Positions 1 to 7,061 of a stretch of DNA of 64,000 nucleotides are shown here, in pieces (position 1 is the first letter of the stretch; each line of letters starts with the position of its first letter). Both the position numbers and the translations under genes were made by a program. The stretch comes from Luteibacter sp. dw_328 (lineage in GTDB: Bacteria; Pseudomonadota; Gammaproteobacteria; Xanthomonadales; Rhodanobacteraceae): contig NZ_JAAVUW010000002.1 in assembly GCF_018449605.1 (NCBI RefSeq), positions 372,001-436,000 of the forward strand, written 5' to 3'. The notes under the pieces are model-generated. The model saw nothing but the letters and a program-made list of their open reading frames with translations, was not told the DNA's origin and did no database searches.

Positions 1-168
1 CATCATTCGGTAGGCGCCATGGTGGCGACTGAGGCCATTGCTCGGAAATTCGTCGAGTGCTGGGCTGAGGTCAACCACCGGCGTATCGCGCCTGCGAAAG
101 GTCGTCAGATCATGCCGCCCGAGGGTTTAAAGCCGCGGAAACCCAAGGGCATTGAGGATCGGTCGTGA
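1..168 (+). CDS. C-terminal fragment of an unrecognised protein (cut by window edge)
   Basis: Frame 1 is open from the first base to a TGA at 166-168, giving 55 residues rich in Lys, Arg and Pro near the end (tail PRKPKGIEDRS). No start is visible, so the gene, if real, begins left of the window. I do not recognise the family. It lies upstream of an accessory ATPase and could be the tail of a mobile-element or phage-type protein, but nothing in the residues proves that. Confidence 0.3.
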   Translation, partial: HHSVGAMVATEAIARKFVECWAEVNHRRIAPAKGRQIMPPEGLKPRKPKGIEDRS

Positions 169-219
169 CTTTTGGCTAAGGAGGGCGAAAGCGCGAATCC
201 TATGAGTCATGCGAGTGTA

Positions 220-235
220 TCAAGTGGCCACTTGA
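220..235. promoter_or_regulatory. 16-bp perfect palindrome, candidate operator of the ATPase gene
   Basis: TCAAGTGGCCACTTGA reads the same on both strands. Its right half overlaps a possible -35 box TTGACG (232-237), and a weak -10-like TATTAG lies at 253-258 (15-bp spacing, shorter than ideal). It sits 51 bp before the ATPase start. The palindrome is seen directly; the operator role is inferred. Confidence 0.4.
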
Positions 236-286
236 CGGAATTTGTTAAATGCTATTAGCCTTCGCTTAACAAGTCGGAGGTAGCAC

Positions 287-1486
287 ATGGACGCCCAAGC
301 TTTAAATGCTCTTTGGTTCAACGCCGGATCGGTCTTCACCCCTGGGTCGCCAGTGAACGAACGGGACCTTTTTTCCGGCCGCGTGAATGTCTTGAATCGG
401 ATCCTGACGGCCGTGTCCCAGCGTGGCTATCACGGAGTGCTTTTCGGAGAGCGTGGTGTCGGCAAAACCTCTCTGGCGAATATCCTTACTGGCCACCTGC
501 GGGTGACGCAGAATTACCTAGTGGCAAAGGTCAACTGTGACGCGGGCGATACCTTCAGTTCCATTTGGCACAAGGCGTTCCGCGATATCACATACACCCA
601 CCACTCGACACCTGCGGGCTTTACCGGCACACCCACTCAGCAAGTAATTCCGGTGGCGTCTTCGCTTCCCAGCGTCGTACAGCCTGACGATGTGCGTCGG
701 CTACTTTTCGATCTGAGCTCACAGACGCCTACGCTGATCATTCTCGACGAGTACGATCGTATAGCGGATCGTCAGGTAGCTGTACTAATTTCGGACACTA
801 TTAAATCCCTCTCCGACAACGCCGTCGCAGCATCGTTGCTACTGATTGGAGTAGCTGAATCGGTCGATCAGCTAGTGGAAGGGCATCTGTCCATTGAGCG
901 AAACTTGGTACAGGTTCCGATGCCACGAATGTCTACCGAGGAGATCGCGCAGATCGTGTCCAACGGCCTAACGCGGCTTGGCATGACGATATCGGCAGGT
1001 GGCTTGGCTCACATCGTCGCTCTGTCCCAAGGTCTGCCTTACATCACGCACCTGCTGGCACTTCACAGTACACGCGCTGCGCTGACTAACGAGTCCATGG
1101 AGGTGAACCGCGATCACGTCGATAGGGGCGTTACCGACTCGCTCGATCAATGGCAACAGTCCATCAAATCTTCGTACTACGACGCCGTCAAAAGCCCGCA
1201 GCCGGGAAACATCTTCAAAGAAGTGCTGCTTGCATGCGCTTTGGCAGAAGTTGATGAAGCTGGATATTTCACTGCGGCTGCGGTCAGGTCGCCGTTGAGT
1301 AATATCCTAGGTCGAACGATTGATATCCCTAATTTTGCACGTCATCTGAAGGAGTTCGGACAGGTTGAGCGAGCTGAGATGCTGACCCGGGTTGGAACCA
1401 CCAAGCGATTCCGTTACCGGTTTGTCAGTCCAATCATGCGCCCGTACATCATCATGCGCGGATATGTTGAGGGATTAATCAAGTAA
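287..1486 (+). CDS. AAA+ / ORC1-CDC6-like ATP-binding protein
   Basis: The 399-residue protein carries a P-loop GERGVGKT at residues 54-61 and a Walker B with acidic pair, LIILDEYDRI, at 150-159. A sensor-like stretch LLLIGVAES follows at about 185, then IERN with a possible arginine finger. The C-terminal half looks like a small helical or winged-helix region, as in archaeal-Orc/Cdc6-type or STAND ATPases of accessory loci. A clear ribosome site (GGAGG) lies about 9 bp before the ATG. No effector domain is fused and no obvious partner gene follows directly. It may be the motor of a defence or mobile-element function, but the role is not proven. Base use is less GC-rich than in the core genes. 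Confidence 0.8.
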   Translation: MDAQALNALWFNAGSVFTPGSPVNERDLFSGRVNVLNRILTAVSQRGYHGVLFGERGVGKTSLANILTGHLRVTQNYLVAKVNCDAGDTFSSIWHKAFRDITYTHHSTPAGFTGTPTQQVIPVASSLPSVVQPDDVRRLLFDLSSQTPTLIILDEYDRIADRQVAVLISDTIKSLSDNAVAASLLLIGVAESVDQLVEGHLSIERNLVQVPMPRMSTEEIAQIVSNGLTRLGMTISAGGLAHIVALSQGLPYITHLLALHSTRAALTNESMEVNRDHVDRGVTDSLDQWQQSIKSSYYDAVKSPQPGNIFKEVLLACALAEVDEAGYFTAAAVRSPLSNILGRTIDIPNFARHLKEFGQVERAEMLTRVGTTKRFRYRFVSPIMRPYIIMRGYVEGLIK

Positions 1487-2327
1487 GTCTGCTGTCTTGA
1501 ACCGCCGCTAGATAACCGCCAATCAGGCGCTAAGTGGACCCCAAGGGCCGAGCCTCCGTGCCAAGCCAGGCCAAGGGCAGGGCATGGGTCGAGCGATTCG
1601 CTGGCCGGCGCCTCGCGCATTTGGGCAGACTCGCCGCGACACCAGGAGTAGGGCCAAGCGCCGCCGGCGGCTACGCAAAGCCGACCGCCGAGGAACAAGC
1701 CCGCTACGCCGCCTTCTACGCCTCCTACGTCCCACCCAAACGAACGAGAATTCGATCCCGGTGACTTCGCGCATTCCTTCAGGTCAGGGGAGGTTGAGTA
1801 CGCCGGCTTTCGTGCAAATAGTCGTGCAGGCTGATCGCGCACTGCGGGCAGCCACCGGTAGGCACAATCCGGCATCCCATCTTCATGTGGGTTCGATAGT
1901 AGCGCTGGTGCTTTAAACACCATGCCTCGGCGGCCAGGTTCTGGCGTGACTGGTAGCGTTCGCGCCGCCCTTGGAAAGGCATCACCGCGGTCTCGCGCGG
2001 CGAGTGCTGGACGTGGGAGGCATGAAGACGGGGCAGGGTGCGCCGATGGGGTAGCGCTCACGATGGCGCTCACAGAACCGAAAGCCTCGGCCACCATCGG
2101 AAGAGCGTCGCGTCAGCGCCTAGCGCTGGTCGCGAGCTGCGCGGGAGATACGTCGGAAGGAGTCCATTTGGCGCTTTTCTCGCCACTCGATCTCAACGGT
2201 CGCGACCAGCGGAGCGCGCACAGGCTTGCGCTTGCTGGACGCCACCAGCAGCGAGGGTTAGATTTATAACCGGCGACCTGGTTATTTCACTTCGCGACGG
2301 CTCGGTTCGACTCCATAGGGGGCGACG
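1487..2327. other. 840-bp stretch without a confident gene
   Basis: The stretch holds only short, mutually overlapping frames. Two are worth noting. A GTG-started + strand frame at 1534-1764 has a coding-like second half (Y-A-x-P-T-A-E-E-Q-A-R-Y). A minus-strand Cys-rich frame at 1779-1985 is listed separately. The rest looks like decayed or foreign DNA between the ATPase and the membrane protein gene. Confidence 0.5.
1779..1985 (-). CDS. Possible small Cys/His-rich hypothetical protein
   Basis: This 68-residue frame starts GTG-ATG and contains CLKHQRYYRTHMKMGCR followed by PTGGCPQC. The spaced Cys/His residues resemble a small zinc-binding knuckle. Codons in the middle third look genuine (GGC, TGC, CCG, CAG). 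No good ribosome site is visible upstream, and frames on the other strand overlap it. It could be a remnant or a real small gene of the accessory region. Confidence 0.33.
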   Translation of the reverse strand: MMPFQGRRERYQSRQNLAAEAWCLKHQRYYRTHMKMGCRIVPTGGCPQCAISLHDYLHESRRTQPPLT

Positions 2328-3188
2328 ATGACAGTCAGCTGCATGTCGATCAATGCATGGCTTCAAGCGCTCGGATTCGTCGTCCTCTTGTTGGCGGCTA
2401 TCGGAGGGGGAATTAATGTTGGTACTAGCGGGCTATCCAAGTTCACTCCGAAAAGAAGCTGCGTTGTAGGCGCCATAGGCTTGTTGTTCGCGGTCTTGGG
2501 ATCGCTAAAAGCCGTCCCGGATATCGGAACATGCGTCCCATTACCGTGGCTCAAAGACGACACCGTAATAGCACCACCCGCGCCGGCTGCTCGCCTTGCA
2601 TGGCCAGAGAATGACTGGATCGCTGCGTTAGAGATCAAGCCTGGCGACGGTATTCCAAAGCCGCGACCGATGCCTTTTCACTGGGCGAAGAACGACAATG
2701 GTCTGCTATTGACCTACACCGCGACCGTCGGCGGTCATGTCTGGCGCGTCGACGAACAAGTTGTTAGCGGGAGGATTACCAGGGCGACATTTTTGAGCCA
2801 AGTCGCCGACAGCTGGACCTATAGGCGCAACCAGGCGATTGTCGGTGTTTCGGGGGAAGAAGTTGCCTTGGAGTGCCGTGGCACGGGGCTCGCCAATTTC
2901 AAAGCACGCCTTGCCGGCGAATTTGGGGATCCGCTAAACGGGACCATAGATGAGTCGTCGAAAAGACTGGATCTCGATGGGGTTGGCATGTGTGGGGTCA
3001 GCAGGAGCTGCAAGGGCACGACGACGAAAACTTCTGATCGAACAATCTTCAAGGTGAACACCCAGTGGCAGCTCGAGTTCCGAGCAGAACACATACACAC
3101 CGATACATCGATGATTGACGATGCCGACGACGACGCGGGTTCGATTCGCGATACTTGCGACTGGTCGCTGTATTTCGATCCAGCGTGA
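2328..3188 (+). CDS. Hypothetical protein with two N-terminal membrane segments
   Basis: The 286-residue product begins with two hydrophobic helices, about residues 11-33 and 45-62. A long soluble part follows that is rich in aromatic and acidic residues and carries several cysteines. A purine-rich GGGGGCG precedes the ATG; an in-frame ATG five codons later is a second choice. I do not recognise the family. The C-terminal end, with a run of Asp residues (DDADDDAG), is next to a tRNA-like fragment and convergent with the TIR gene. Sequence composition suggests acquired DNA. Confidence 0.65.
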   Translation: MTVSCMSINAWLQALGFVVLLLAAIGGGINVGTSGLSKFTPKRSCVVGAIGLLFAVLGSLKAVPDIGTCVPLPWLKDDTVIAPPAPAARLAWPENDWIAALEIKPGDGIPKPRPMPFHWAKNDNGLLLTYTATVGGHVWRVDEQVVSGRITRATFLSQVADSWTYRRNQAIVGVSGEEVALECRGTGLANFKARLAGEFGDPLNGTIDESSKRLDLDGVGMCGVSRSCKGTTTKTSDRTIFKVNTQWQLEFRAEHIHTDTSMIDDADDDAGSIRDTCDWSLYFDPA

Positions 3189-3216
3189 GGCGCGATCTGG
3201 CGCTCCCGGCCGACCA

Positions 3217-3280
3217 CGTCCGAAGTTGGACTCGAACCAACGCCCCCCTGATTAACAGTCAAGGGATCTAACGGCTAGGT
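3217..3280 (-). pseudogene. tRNA-Asn(GTT)-like fragment, 5' acceptor arm missing
   Basis: Read on the minus strand, this piece has a D-loop-like AGCCGTTAGA and an anticodon arm with stem CTTGA/TCAGG closing the 7-base loop CTGTTAA. The anticodon GTT is at 3256-3254. A 4-base variable region follows, then a perfect T-arm GTTGG-TTCGAGT-CCAAC and a 3' acceptor-like TTCGGAC. No matching 5' acceptor strand and no encoded CCA are found, so it cannot be an intact tRNA. Such 3'-weighted tRNA remnants often mark integration sites. It overlaps the last bases of the TIR gene. Confidence 0.6.
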
Positions 3281-4066
3281 TTGGCCGTCGCCCGAAGGGA
3301 TTGCGTCAGTCCCGTCAGCGACGCTACCGCCCATCATGGCGCCCCCCGGTGAGATCGAACGCGGATACAAGTGCCGAGCTTGGTTTGCATAAGCCAAGTC
3401 AGACAGGTAAATCTGGGGATCAGCCGGAACGCTCTGATGGATCAAAAGCGCCTTCGCGAGCGCCTGGGCGCTCGGTGTGACCTGATCCTTCTCAAGCCTT
3501 TGGATGCGGCCGGACAGGCCGTGTACGAGGCTCAAGACCTCGTCGAGCTTGTCGCCGTCCGACCTTGGAATGACCGGTTCTGGAGACTCTGTCGTGGCGA
3601 GAATTCCCGACAGTCGAGTTTCAAATCGCGCCCAGTGCGCGGCGATCGACGTTTCCACGATCTCCTGGGGCAGGGGCTCGTCCGTCGCACGATTGACCGT
3701 GTGAACGAGCTGCGCTATTCCTTCGCGTGTGCAAGAGGTTGCGTTAAATTGGCTGAGTGGCATCCCCAAATCGGTTGGCTGAAGATCAATGAGCAGGGGA
3801 ATTACCCGAGACTTCGCTAACCCCTTGGCAAGCGCGCCGGCCTCGAACAGGAGCCAAGGCGCATTTTTATTCGCCGCCGTGACACACAGCACCCCGACAT
3901 TCGTGGAGCTGAGCGCGGTGCTGATCTCCCCAACCCAGTTCGAGCCACGATCAAGCTCTGTGGAAACCCATGGTTTCGACGCTTGGACCACGACCTTGAT
4001 CCAGTCCGCGAGCAACTCGGCGACCCGCTGGCTTCGCTCGCCTGACCAGCTTATAAAGACTTGCAT
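3275..4066 (-). CDS. TIR-domain protein (candidate defence NADase/effector)
   Basis: Residues 1 to about 125 form a bacterial TIR domain: opening strand MQVFISWSGE, DRGSNWVGEI at 39-48, and the box around WLLFEAGALAKG (71-82). Glu75 sits where TIR NADases have their catalytic Glu. The rest (about 130-263) is helical, with heptad-like Leu spacing near 165-195, and may oligomerise or bind a partner. TIR proteins of this kind act in antiphage systems such as Thoeris; here no ThsA-like partner was found next to it. A strong ribosome site GGAGG precedes the ATG, and the promoter region carries a near-exact direct repeat. It is encoded convergently to the membrane protein gene. Confidence 0.85.
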   Translation of the reverse strand: MQVFISWSGERSQRVAELLADWIKVVVQASKPWVSTELDRGSNWVGEISTALSSTNVGVLCVTAANKNAPWLLFEAGALAKGLAKSRVIPLLIDLQPTDLGMPLSQFNATSCTREGIAQLVHTVNRATDEPLPQEIVETSIAAHWARFETRLSGILATTESPEPVIPRSDGDKLDEVLSLVHGLSGRIQRLEKDQVTPSAQALAKALLIHQSVPADPQIYLSDLAYANQARHLYPRSISPGGAMMGGSVADGTDAIPSGDGQT

Positions 4067-4092
4067 GCCGCCTCCGTTGCGGGCTGTCAGCC

Positions 4093-4170
4093 CCGTAAAA
4101 TTGTGCCTCGCATCCTATGCTAATCAATGGTCTATCTGCAAAGCAGCCGTAAAATTATGGTTCGCATCCG
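4093..4170 (-). promoter_or_regulatory. Promoter region of the TIR gene with a 23-bp direct repeat
   Basis: Two copies of CCGTAAAATTxTGxxTCGCATCC lie at 4093-4115 and 4148-4170, differing at three positions and offset by 55 bp. On the minus strand a possible -35 TTGATT (4127-4122) and -10 CACAAT (4105-4100) are separated by 16 bp, with the proximal copy covering the -10 box. The offset is close to five helical turns, which suits cooperative repressor binding. The regulatory role is inferred. Confidence 0.4.
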
Positions 4171-4189
4171 TGTGATTTAGCTGATTCTT

Positions 4190-4211
4190 GCAAGGGACTT
4201 AAATCTCTTGC
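4190..4211 (+). other. 8-bp stem hairpin resembling a tRNA-Leu(UAA) anticodon arm
   Basis: GCAAGGGA-CTTAAA-TCTCTTGC folds with eight pairs, one of them G-T. GGGACTTAAA is the core of the tRNA-Leu(UAA) anticodon arm, although the loop here lacks one A. It lies just upstream of the excisionase pseudogene. It could be a tRNA-derived integration scar or only a hairpin. Confidence 0.3.
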
Positions 4212-4241
4212 CATTCCAACCACGTCCGCGGAGGCCTTGGG

Positions 4242-4475
4242 ATGACGATCGAGGGCAGGATACCGTTCGAAGAACTGGCCCTGACTGCCGACGAGGTCGG
4301 GTAGCTCTTGGGGTGCACCGGCCGCCAGGTGCTCGAGCGGATCGCCTGTAAGCCAGACTTCCCGGCACGGCTGTCTGTTCGGCCAGCCTCGTGGATTGCC
4401 CGCGAGGTTCTGGAGTGGCGTAAGAAGCATCGGGCCGGGCCGCAGAAAAGGCGGCAAAGGGACTCATCCGCTTAA
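4242..4475 (+). pseudogene. Excisionase / AlpA-family DNA-binding protein, broken by an in-frame TAG
   Basis: From ATG 4242 the frame reads MTIEGRIPFEELALTADEVG, then TAG at 4302-4304, then 56 more residues including TGRQVLERIACKPDFPARLS, SWIAREVLEWRKK and a basic tail. This is the winged-helix/AlpA-type layout (LTADEV...LLG...FP.RL...W...EVLEW) of small excisionases or transcription activators of integrative elements. One base change in codon 21 would restore the gene. A ribosome site GGAGG lies upstream. It sits immediately before a tRNA-derived attachment-like site, as expected at the end of an integrative element. Confidence 0.7.
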
Positions 4476-4487
4476 TCACCGGCATTT

Positions 4488-4583
4488 GTGAGTAATGGTG
4501 TGAGTAAGATCCGACGTTAATGGTTGAACGGCATTGTCGCCCATGGGTTCCTACAATAGTTTCGAGTCCCACTCCGGGCACCA
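4488..4583 (+). other. Attachment-site-like region (copy 1): GTGAGTAA arms plus tRNA 3' end
   Basis: GTGAGTAA occurs at 4488-4495 and again at 4500-4507, exactly 12 bp apart. A tRNA 3' end follows at 4561-4583: T-loop TTCGAGT, T-stem 3' strand, acceptor strand TCCGGGC, discriminator A and CCA. The bases before the T-loop do not pair with the T-stem, so only the 3' end of a tRNA gene is present, as left by tyrosine-recombinase integration. A related copy lies at 9278-9360. The excisionase pseudogene adjoins it on the left. Confidence 0.65.
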
Positions 4584-4754
4584 TAGGCTTAGGCTGTTTC
4601 CCCCTCGATCTCTCGTCCGGCTATGTCTGTTAAGACGTAAGACGAGTGAAGATAAGAAACCAAGCAGCACCATCCCCCAAGAAGCGCCGCACCGGAAGCG
4701 CACCGCCCGGGTTCGGGCGCGTATCCAGGTTGTCGGGGCTCAATCTTGCTCGTG

Positions 4755-4805
4755 TTCGCAGAGGCTGCGATGCTGGGTAGGTCAGCTTTCGCGGCGTAGC
4801 AGACC
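4755..4805 (+). repeat. Divergent copy of the GACCC-loop palindrome with its left flank
   Basis: TTCGCAGAGGCTGCGATGCTGG at 4755-4776 matches 7351-7372 at 20 of 22 positions. The following GTCAGCTTTCG...AGCAGACC (4781-4805) corresponds to the palindrome found after 7376. It ends upstream of the zinc-ribbon gene and is the most decayed copy of the family. Confidence 0.45.
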
Positions 4806-4851
4806 ATGTACGGACACGTATAACCCAGAAGCCAAAGGAGGGTGCGGGCAG

Positions 4852-5151
4852 ATGGTCACGTCAGTCGAATGTTTGAACTGCGGAACACCGCATGGGGTCG
4901 ATGTGCTTCTCGATAGTTGCGCAATCTCATCAACAGAGGCCTCGGTATTACACTTTTCGTGCCCTAAATGCTCGGCGGAATGTCCAATTGCAGTGCAGGA
5001 AGACCGGGTTGCTTGGGCTCGCGAGCTGCCCATCGAATCATGGCTTCCTGTTCCGGGCCTGGAAGTGCGCGCGTTCTCTGGCTTTGTTCACGTCTGGTAC
5101 GCAGGCCGACACTGGGCTATTGCAGACCGTCATATGATCGACACGCATTAG
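4852..5151 (+). CDS. Small zinc-ribbon hypothetical protein
   Basis: The ATG at 4852 is preceded by AAAGGAGG at good distance, so the longer upstream open frame is not used. The 99-residue product has CLNC (9-12) and CPKC (39-42) pairs, a classical zinc-ribbon spacing, then a short aromatic C-terminal part (WYAGRHWAIADRH). No signal peptide is seen, so it should be cytoplasmic. Family unknown. Its stop codon abuts a palindromic repeat, as do other small genes of this segment. Confidence 0.65.
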   Translation: MVTSVECLNCGTPHGVDVLLDSCAISSTEASVLHFSCPKCSAECPIAVQEDRVAWARELPIESWLPVPGLEVRAFSGFVHVWYAGRHWAIADRHMIDTH

Positions 5152-5175
5152 GTCTGCTTCTGACCCGAAGTGGAC
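5152..5175 (+). repeat. GACCC-loop palindrome, copy A
   Basis: GTCTGCTT-CTGACCCG-AAGTGGAC begins directly after the stop codon of the zinc-ribbon gene. The 8-base arms pair if two G-T pairs are allowed. Confidence 0.5.
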
Positions 5176-5250
5176 TTGGGCGCGTCGGTTTGAGCGGCTT
5201 ACCTTGTCAGGATTTCTACACGTTTGGATGGGTTCTGAGGAGCTTGGTCA

Positions 5251-5763
5251 ATGAAGTGTCTCGCGTTTCTATTGCTCGCGTTCGTTTCCTTTGCTGCTGC
5301 GGGTAGGCCTTCCAACTTCTTTGCGGGCGATCTCAAACCCGCGGCGAGCGAATACGCGCGTGCTGCTGGCCTTGCACCGTTAAGGTCGACAACAGGCTTT
5401 GAGCTCCGCGTCTGGACCCGCGACTACATGTCCGGCAGGGTCGCTGGATTTATTGTGTCTAACGGCAAGCAACGCTCATTCGCAAGCGAATCAACTCATC
5501 ATCAAGGAACCTTGGTCGTCAAAACGGCCGGTTTAGAAGTCGAGAAACCGGTGTTCGATCTGGCCGGCCTGAAGAAGCTCATTGAGGTGTTGAAGGCTTA
5601 CAACGGAAAAGCTGCGTCGTGCGGTGTTATGGATGGCGAATCGGACCTGGTGGACGCGGTTGTGCAAGGTCAGGTTGTTACCGTCGAAGTCGACAACCCA
5701 AGACTGTGTTCCGACAAGGCGTCCAGGACGGTGGCTGCAGTTCTCGATGCGCTTCGGCACTGA
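5251..5763 (+). CDS. Secreted hypothetical protein
   Basis: The 170-residue protein starts MKCLAFLLLAFVSFAAAG, a signal peptide with likely cleavage after AAA or AAAG. The mature part (about 150 residues) is mixed alpha/beta with two cysteines (CGVMDGESDLVDAV and NPRLCSDK) that could form a disulfide. GAGGAG lies 9 bp upstream of the ATG. I do not recognise the family. The next small gene follows closely and may share its transcript. Confidence 0.65.
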   Translation: MKCLAFLLLAFVSFAAAGRPSNFFAGDLKPAASEYARAAGLAPLRSTTGFELRVWTRDYMSGRVAGFIVSNGKQRSFASESTHHQGTLVVKTAGLEVEKPVFDLAGLKKLIEVLKAYNGKAASCGVMDGESDLVDAVVQGQVVTVEVDNPRLCSDKASRTVAAVLDALRH

Positions 5764-5830
5764 AATGAGCAAACGCTCAGGCTGCTTTTGCCACCCATCG
5801 TCAAAGGCCGAGTTTCAGGAGGATCTGATC

Positions 5831-6139
5831 GTGGTTGGAAGAGAATCGCCCGATTTCATCGCTGAAATTAAACTTCTTCCTACCGAAGCAGGGGGGCGCA
5901 AGATCGCGTTGCCCCGTGGCGAGTGGCGCACCGTGCTGGGTATAGATGGTGAACACTGGTCTGCGATACTTAGGTTCGAGGAGGCGCCAGCTCCTGGGGC
6001 GACCTTCGAAGCGAACGTATGGCTACTAATGGGCGACATAGCGCTTCCAATGTTCGAAGCGGGCAAGATGTTCGAGGTTTGGGAGGGCGGCACGAAGGCA
6101 TGGGGGCGCGTGAAACGAGTGACGGCGCGCTCCGCTTAG
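5831..6139 (+). CDS. Small EF-Tu domain-III-like beta-barrel protein
   Basis: I chose the GTG at 5831 because AGGAGGA sits seven bases before it; an in-frame ATG at 5765, right after the previous stop, would add 22 residues unlike the family. The 102 residues read FIAEIKLLPTEAGGRKIALP, an EF-Tu C-terminal-barrel signature (AEVYVLSKEEGGR in EF-Tu). The closing GDIALPMFEAGKMFEVWEGG matches the HPIAM...FAIREGGRTVG region. It lacks the GTPase and domain II, so it is a stand-alone barrel. Its role is unknown; stand-alone versions of this fold may bind RNA or proteins. Confidence 0.65.
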   Translation: MVGRESPDFIAEIKLLPTEAGGRKIALPRGEWRTVLGIDGEHWSAILRFEEAPAPGATFEANVWLLMGDIALPMFEAGKMFEVWEGGTKAWGRVKRVTARSA

Positions 6140-6158
6140 AATTCGCTTGCACAAAGAT

Positions 6159-6180
6159 GTCCGCTATCGACCCAAAGCGG
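6159..6180 (+). repeat. GACCC-loop palindrome, copy B
   Basis: GTCCGCTATCGACCCAAAGCGG has arms CCGCT/AGCGG around a loop with GACCC. It starts 19 bp after the EF-Tu-like gene. Confidence 0.5.
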
Positions 6181-6221
6181 CCTTAGTGCAGGCCGGGCAT
6201 AGGATCAGTCAGGGGGTTCCC

Positions 6222-7061
6222 GTGTACGTAAATCGAGTCTCTGTCACAAGTACGAAGCCGGACAAATGCAGCAGGGAATCCGGCGTGGATCTGCTTGTAA
6301 CGATGCTCGCGGCATACCGTATGAATGGACAGATCTGTGGACGCGAATGGCCGATCGTAGCTGAAGGAGAAATCGTTTCGGCGATCGTGCTTTCTCCCGA
6401 AGAGCGGTCGTTCGATGCCCGCTTCAATGGCAAGTATGTCACCGCGGCGATGGCGCACTGCGAAGCTGAAGGACTGCTCATTACATTGGAAGTGCTTGGT
6501 GAGGATGCCGAATCCTTACCCTCATGTCAGTGCCATCGCCCGAGCGCCTATGTGCTGTTCACGAGCTACACCGCTTTAGAATCACCGATTCGATGCATGG
6601 ATTGCTTCGGCCCGATAGCGTTGTATCACATGGAAGTCATGGCAAGTGGGGAGTTCCACGAGCTTGTAACGTGGCAATCAGACTATCAGTCCTGCGATCA
6701 GCTTCAAATGAATTGCAGCGTTCTAGAGCAGGAGGCGACGCGAGAGCTTTCAAGCATTGACAGTAGCTTGAATAAAATCGGGTTGGCGCACTGCCAGACA
6801 CTCGCCACCACCAGCAATCGCCCCTTCTACTATTACCTATTCAGTGGTGAGAGCGAGAGCCTTCAGACTGAACTTGAACGGCGGTGCCCTGGCTGCGGAA
6901 ATGATTGGCGCCTCACGTCACGACTTCACGACCTATTCGACTTCAGATGCGATCGTTGCCGTTTGCTATCGAATATAGCTTTCGACGTCAGATGGGAGCT
7001 TTCCGCCGAGCCAGGCCGAACGCCGGAAGGAACACCAACAAACGAGCCAAAGCTGATATGA
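6222..7061 (+). CDS. DUF2310-type Zn-ribbon protein, possibly nucleic-acid binding
   Basis: The GTG at 6222 follows AGGGGG and starts VYVNRVSV, a natural N-terminal strand; an ATG at 6147 would add 25 residues overlapping the repeat. The 279-residue product has CQC and CMDC pairs in the middle, the block WQSDYQSCDQLQMNC...E...LSSIDSSL, then PFYYYLF, and a C-terminal ribbon CPGCG...FDFRCDRCRLLSN. This layout matches DUF2310 as I remember it. It ends in an ATGA overlap with a doubtful downstream frame. The protein is cytoplasmic and its role unknown. Confidence 0.7.
   Translation: MYVNRVSVTSTKPDKCSRESGVDLLVTMLAAYRMNGQICGREWPIVAEGEIVSAIVLSPEERSFDARFNGKYVTAAMAHCEAEGLLITLEVLGEDAESLPSCQCHRPSAYVLFTSYTALESPIRCMDCFGPIALYHMEVMASGEFHELVTWQSDYQSCDQLQMNCSVLEQEATRELSSIDSSLNKIGLAHCQTLATTSNRPFYYYLFSGESESLQTELERRCPGCGNDWRLTSRLHDLFDFRCDRCRLLSNIAFDVRWELSAEPGRTPEGTPTNEPKLI

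Noticed and set aside
3217-3280. Functional tRNA-Asn gene
   Set aside because: The 5' acceptor strand and a normal D-stem are missing and no CCA is encoded, so I list it as a fragment.
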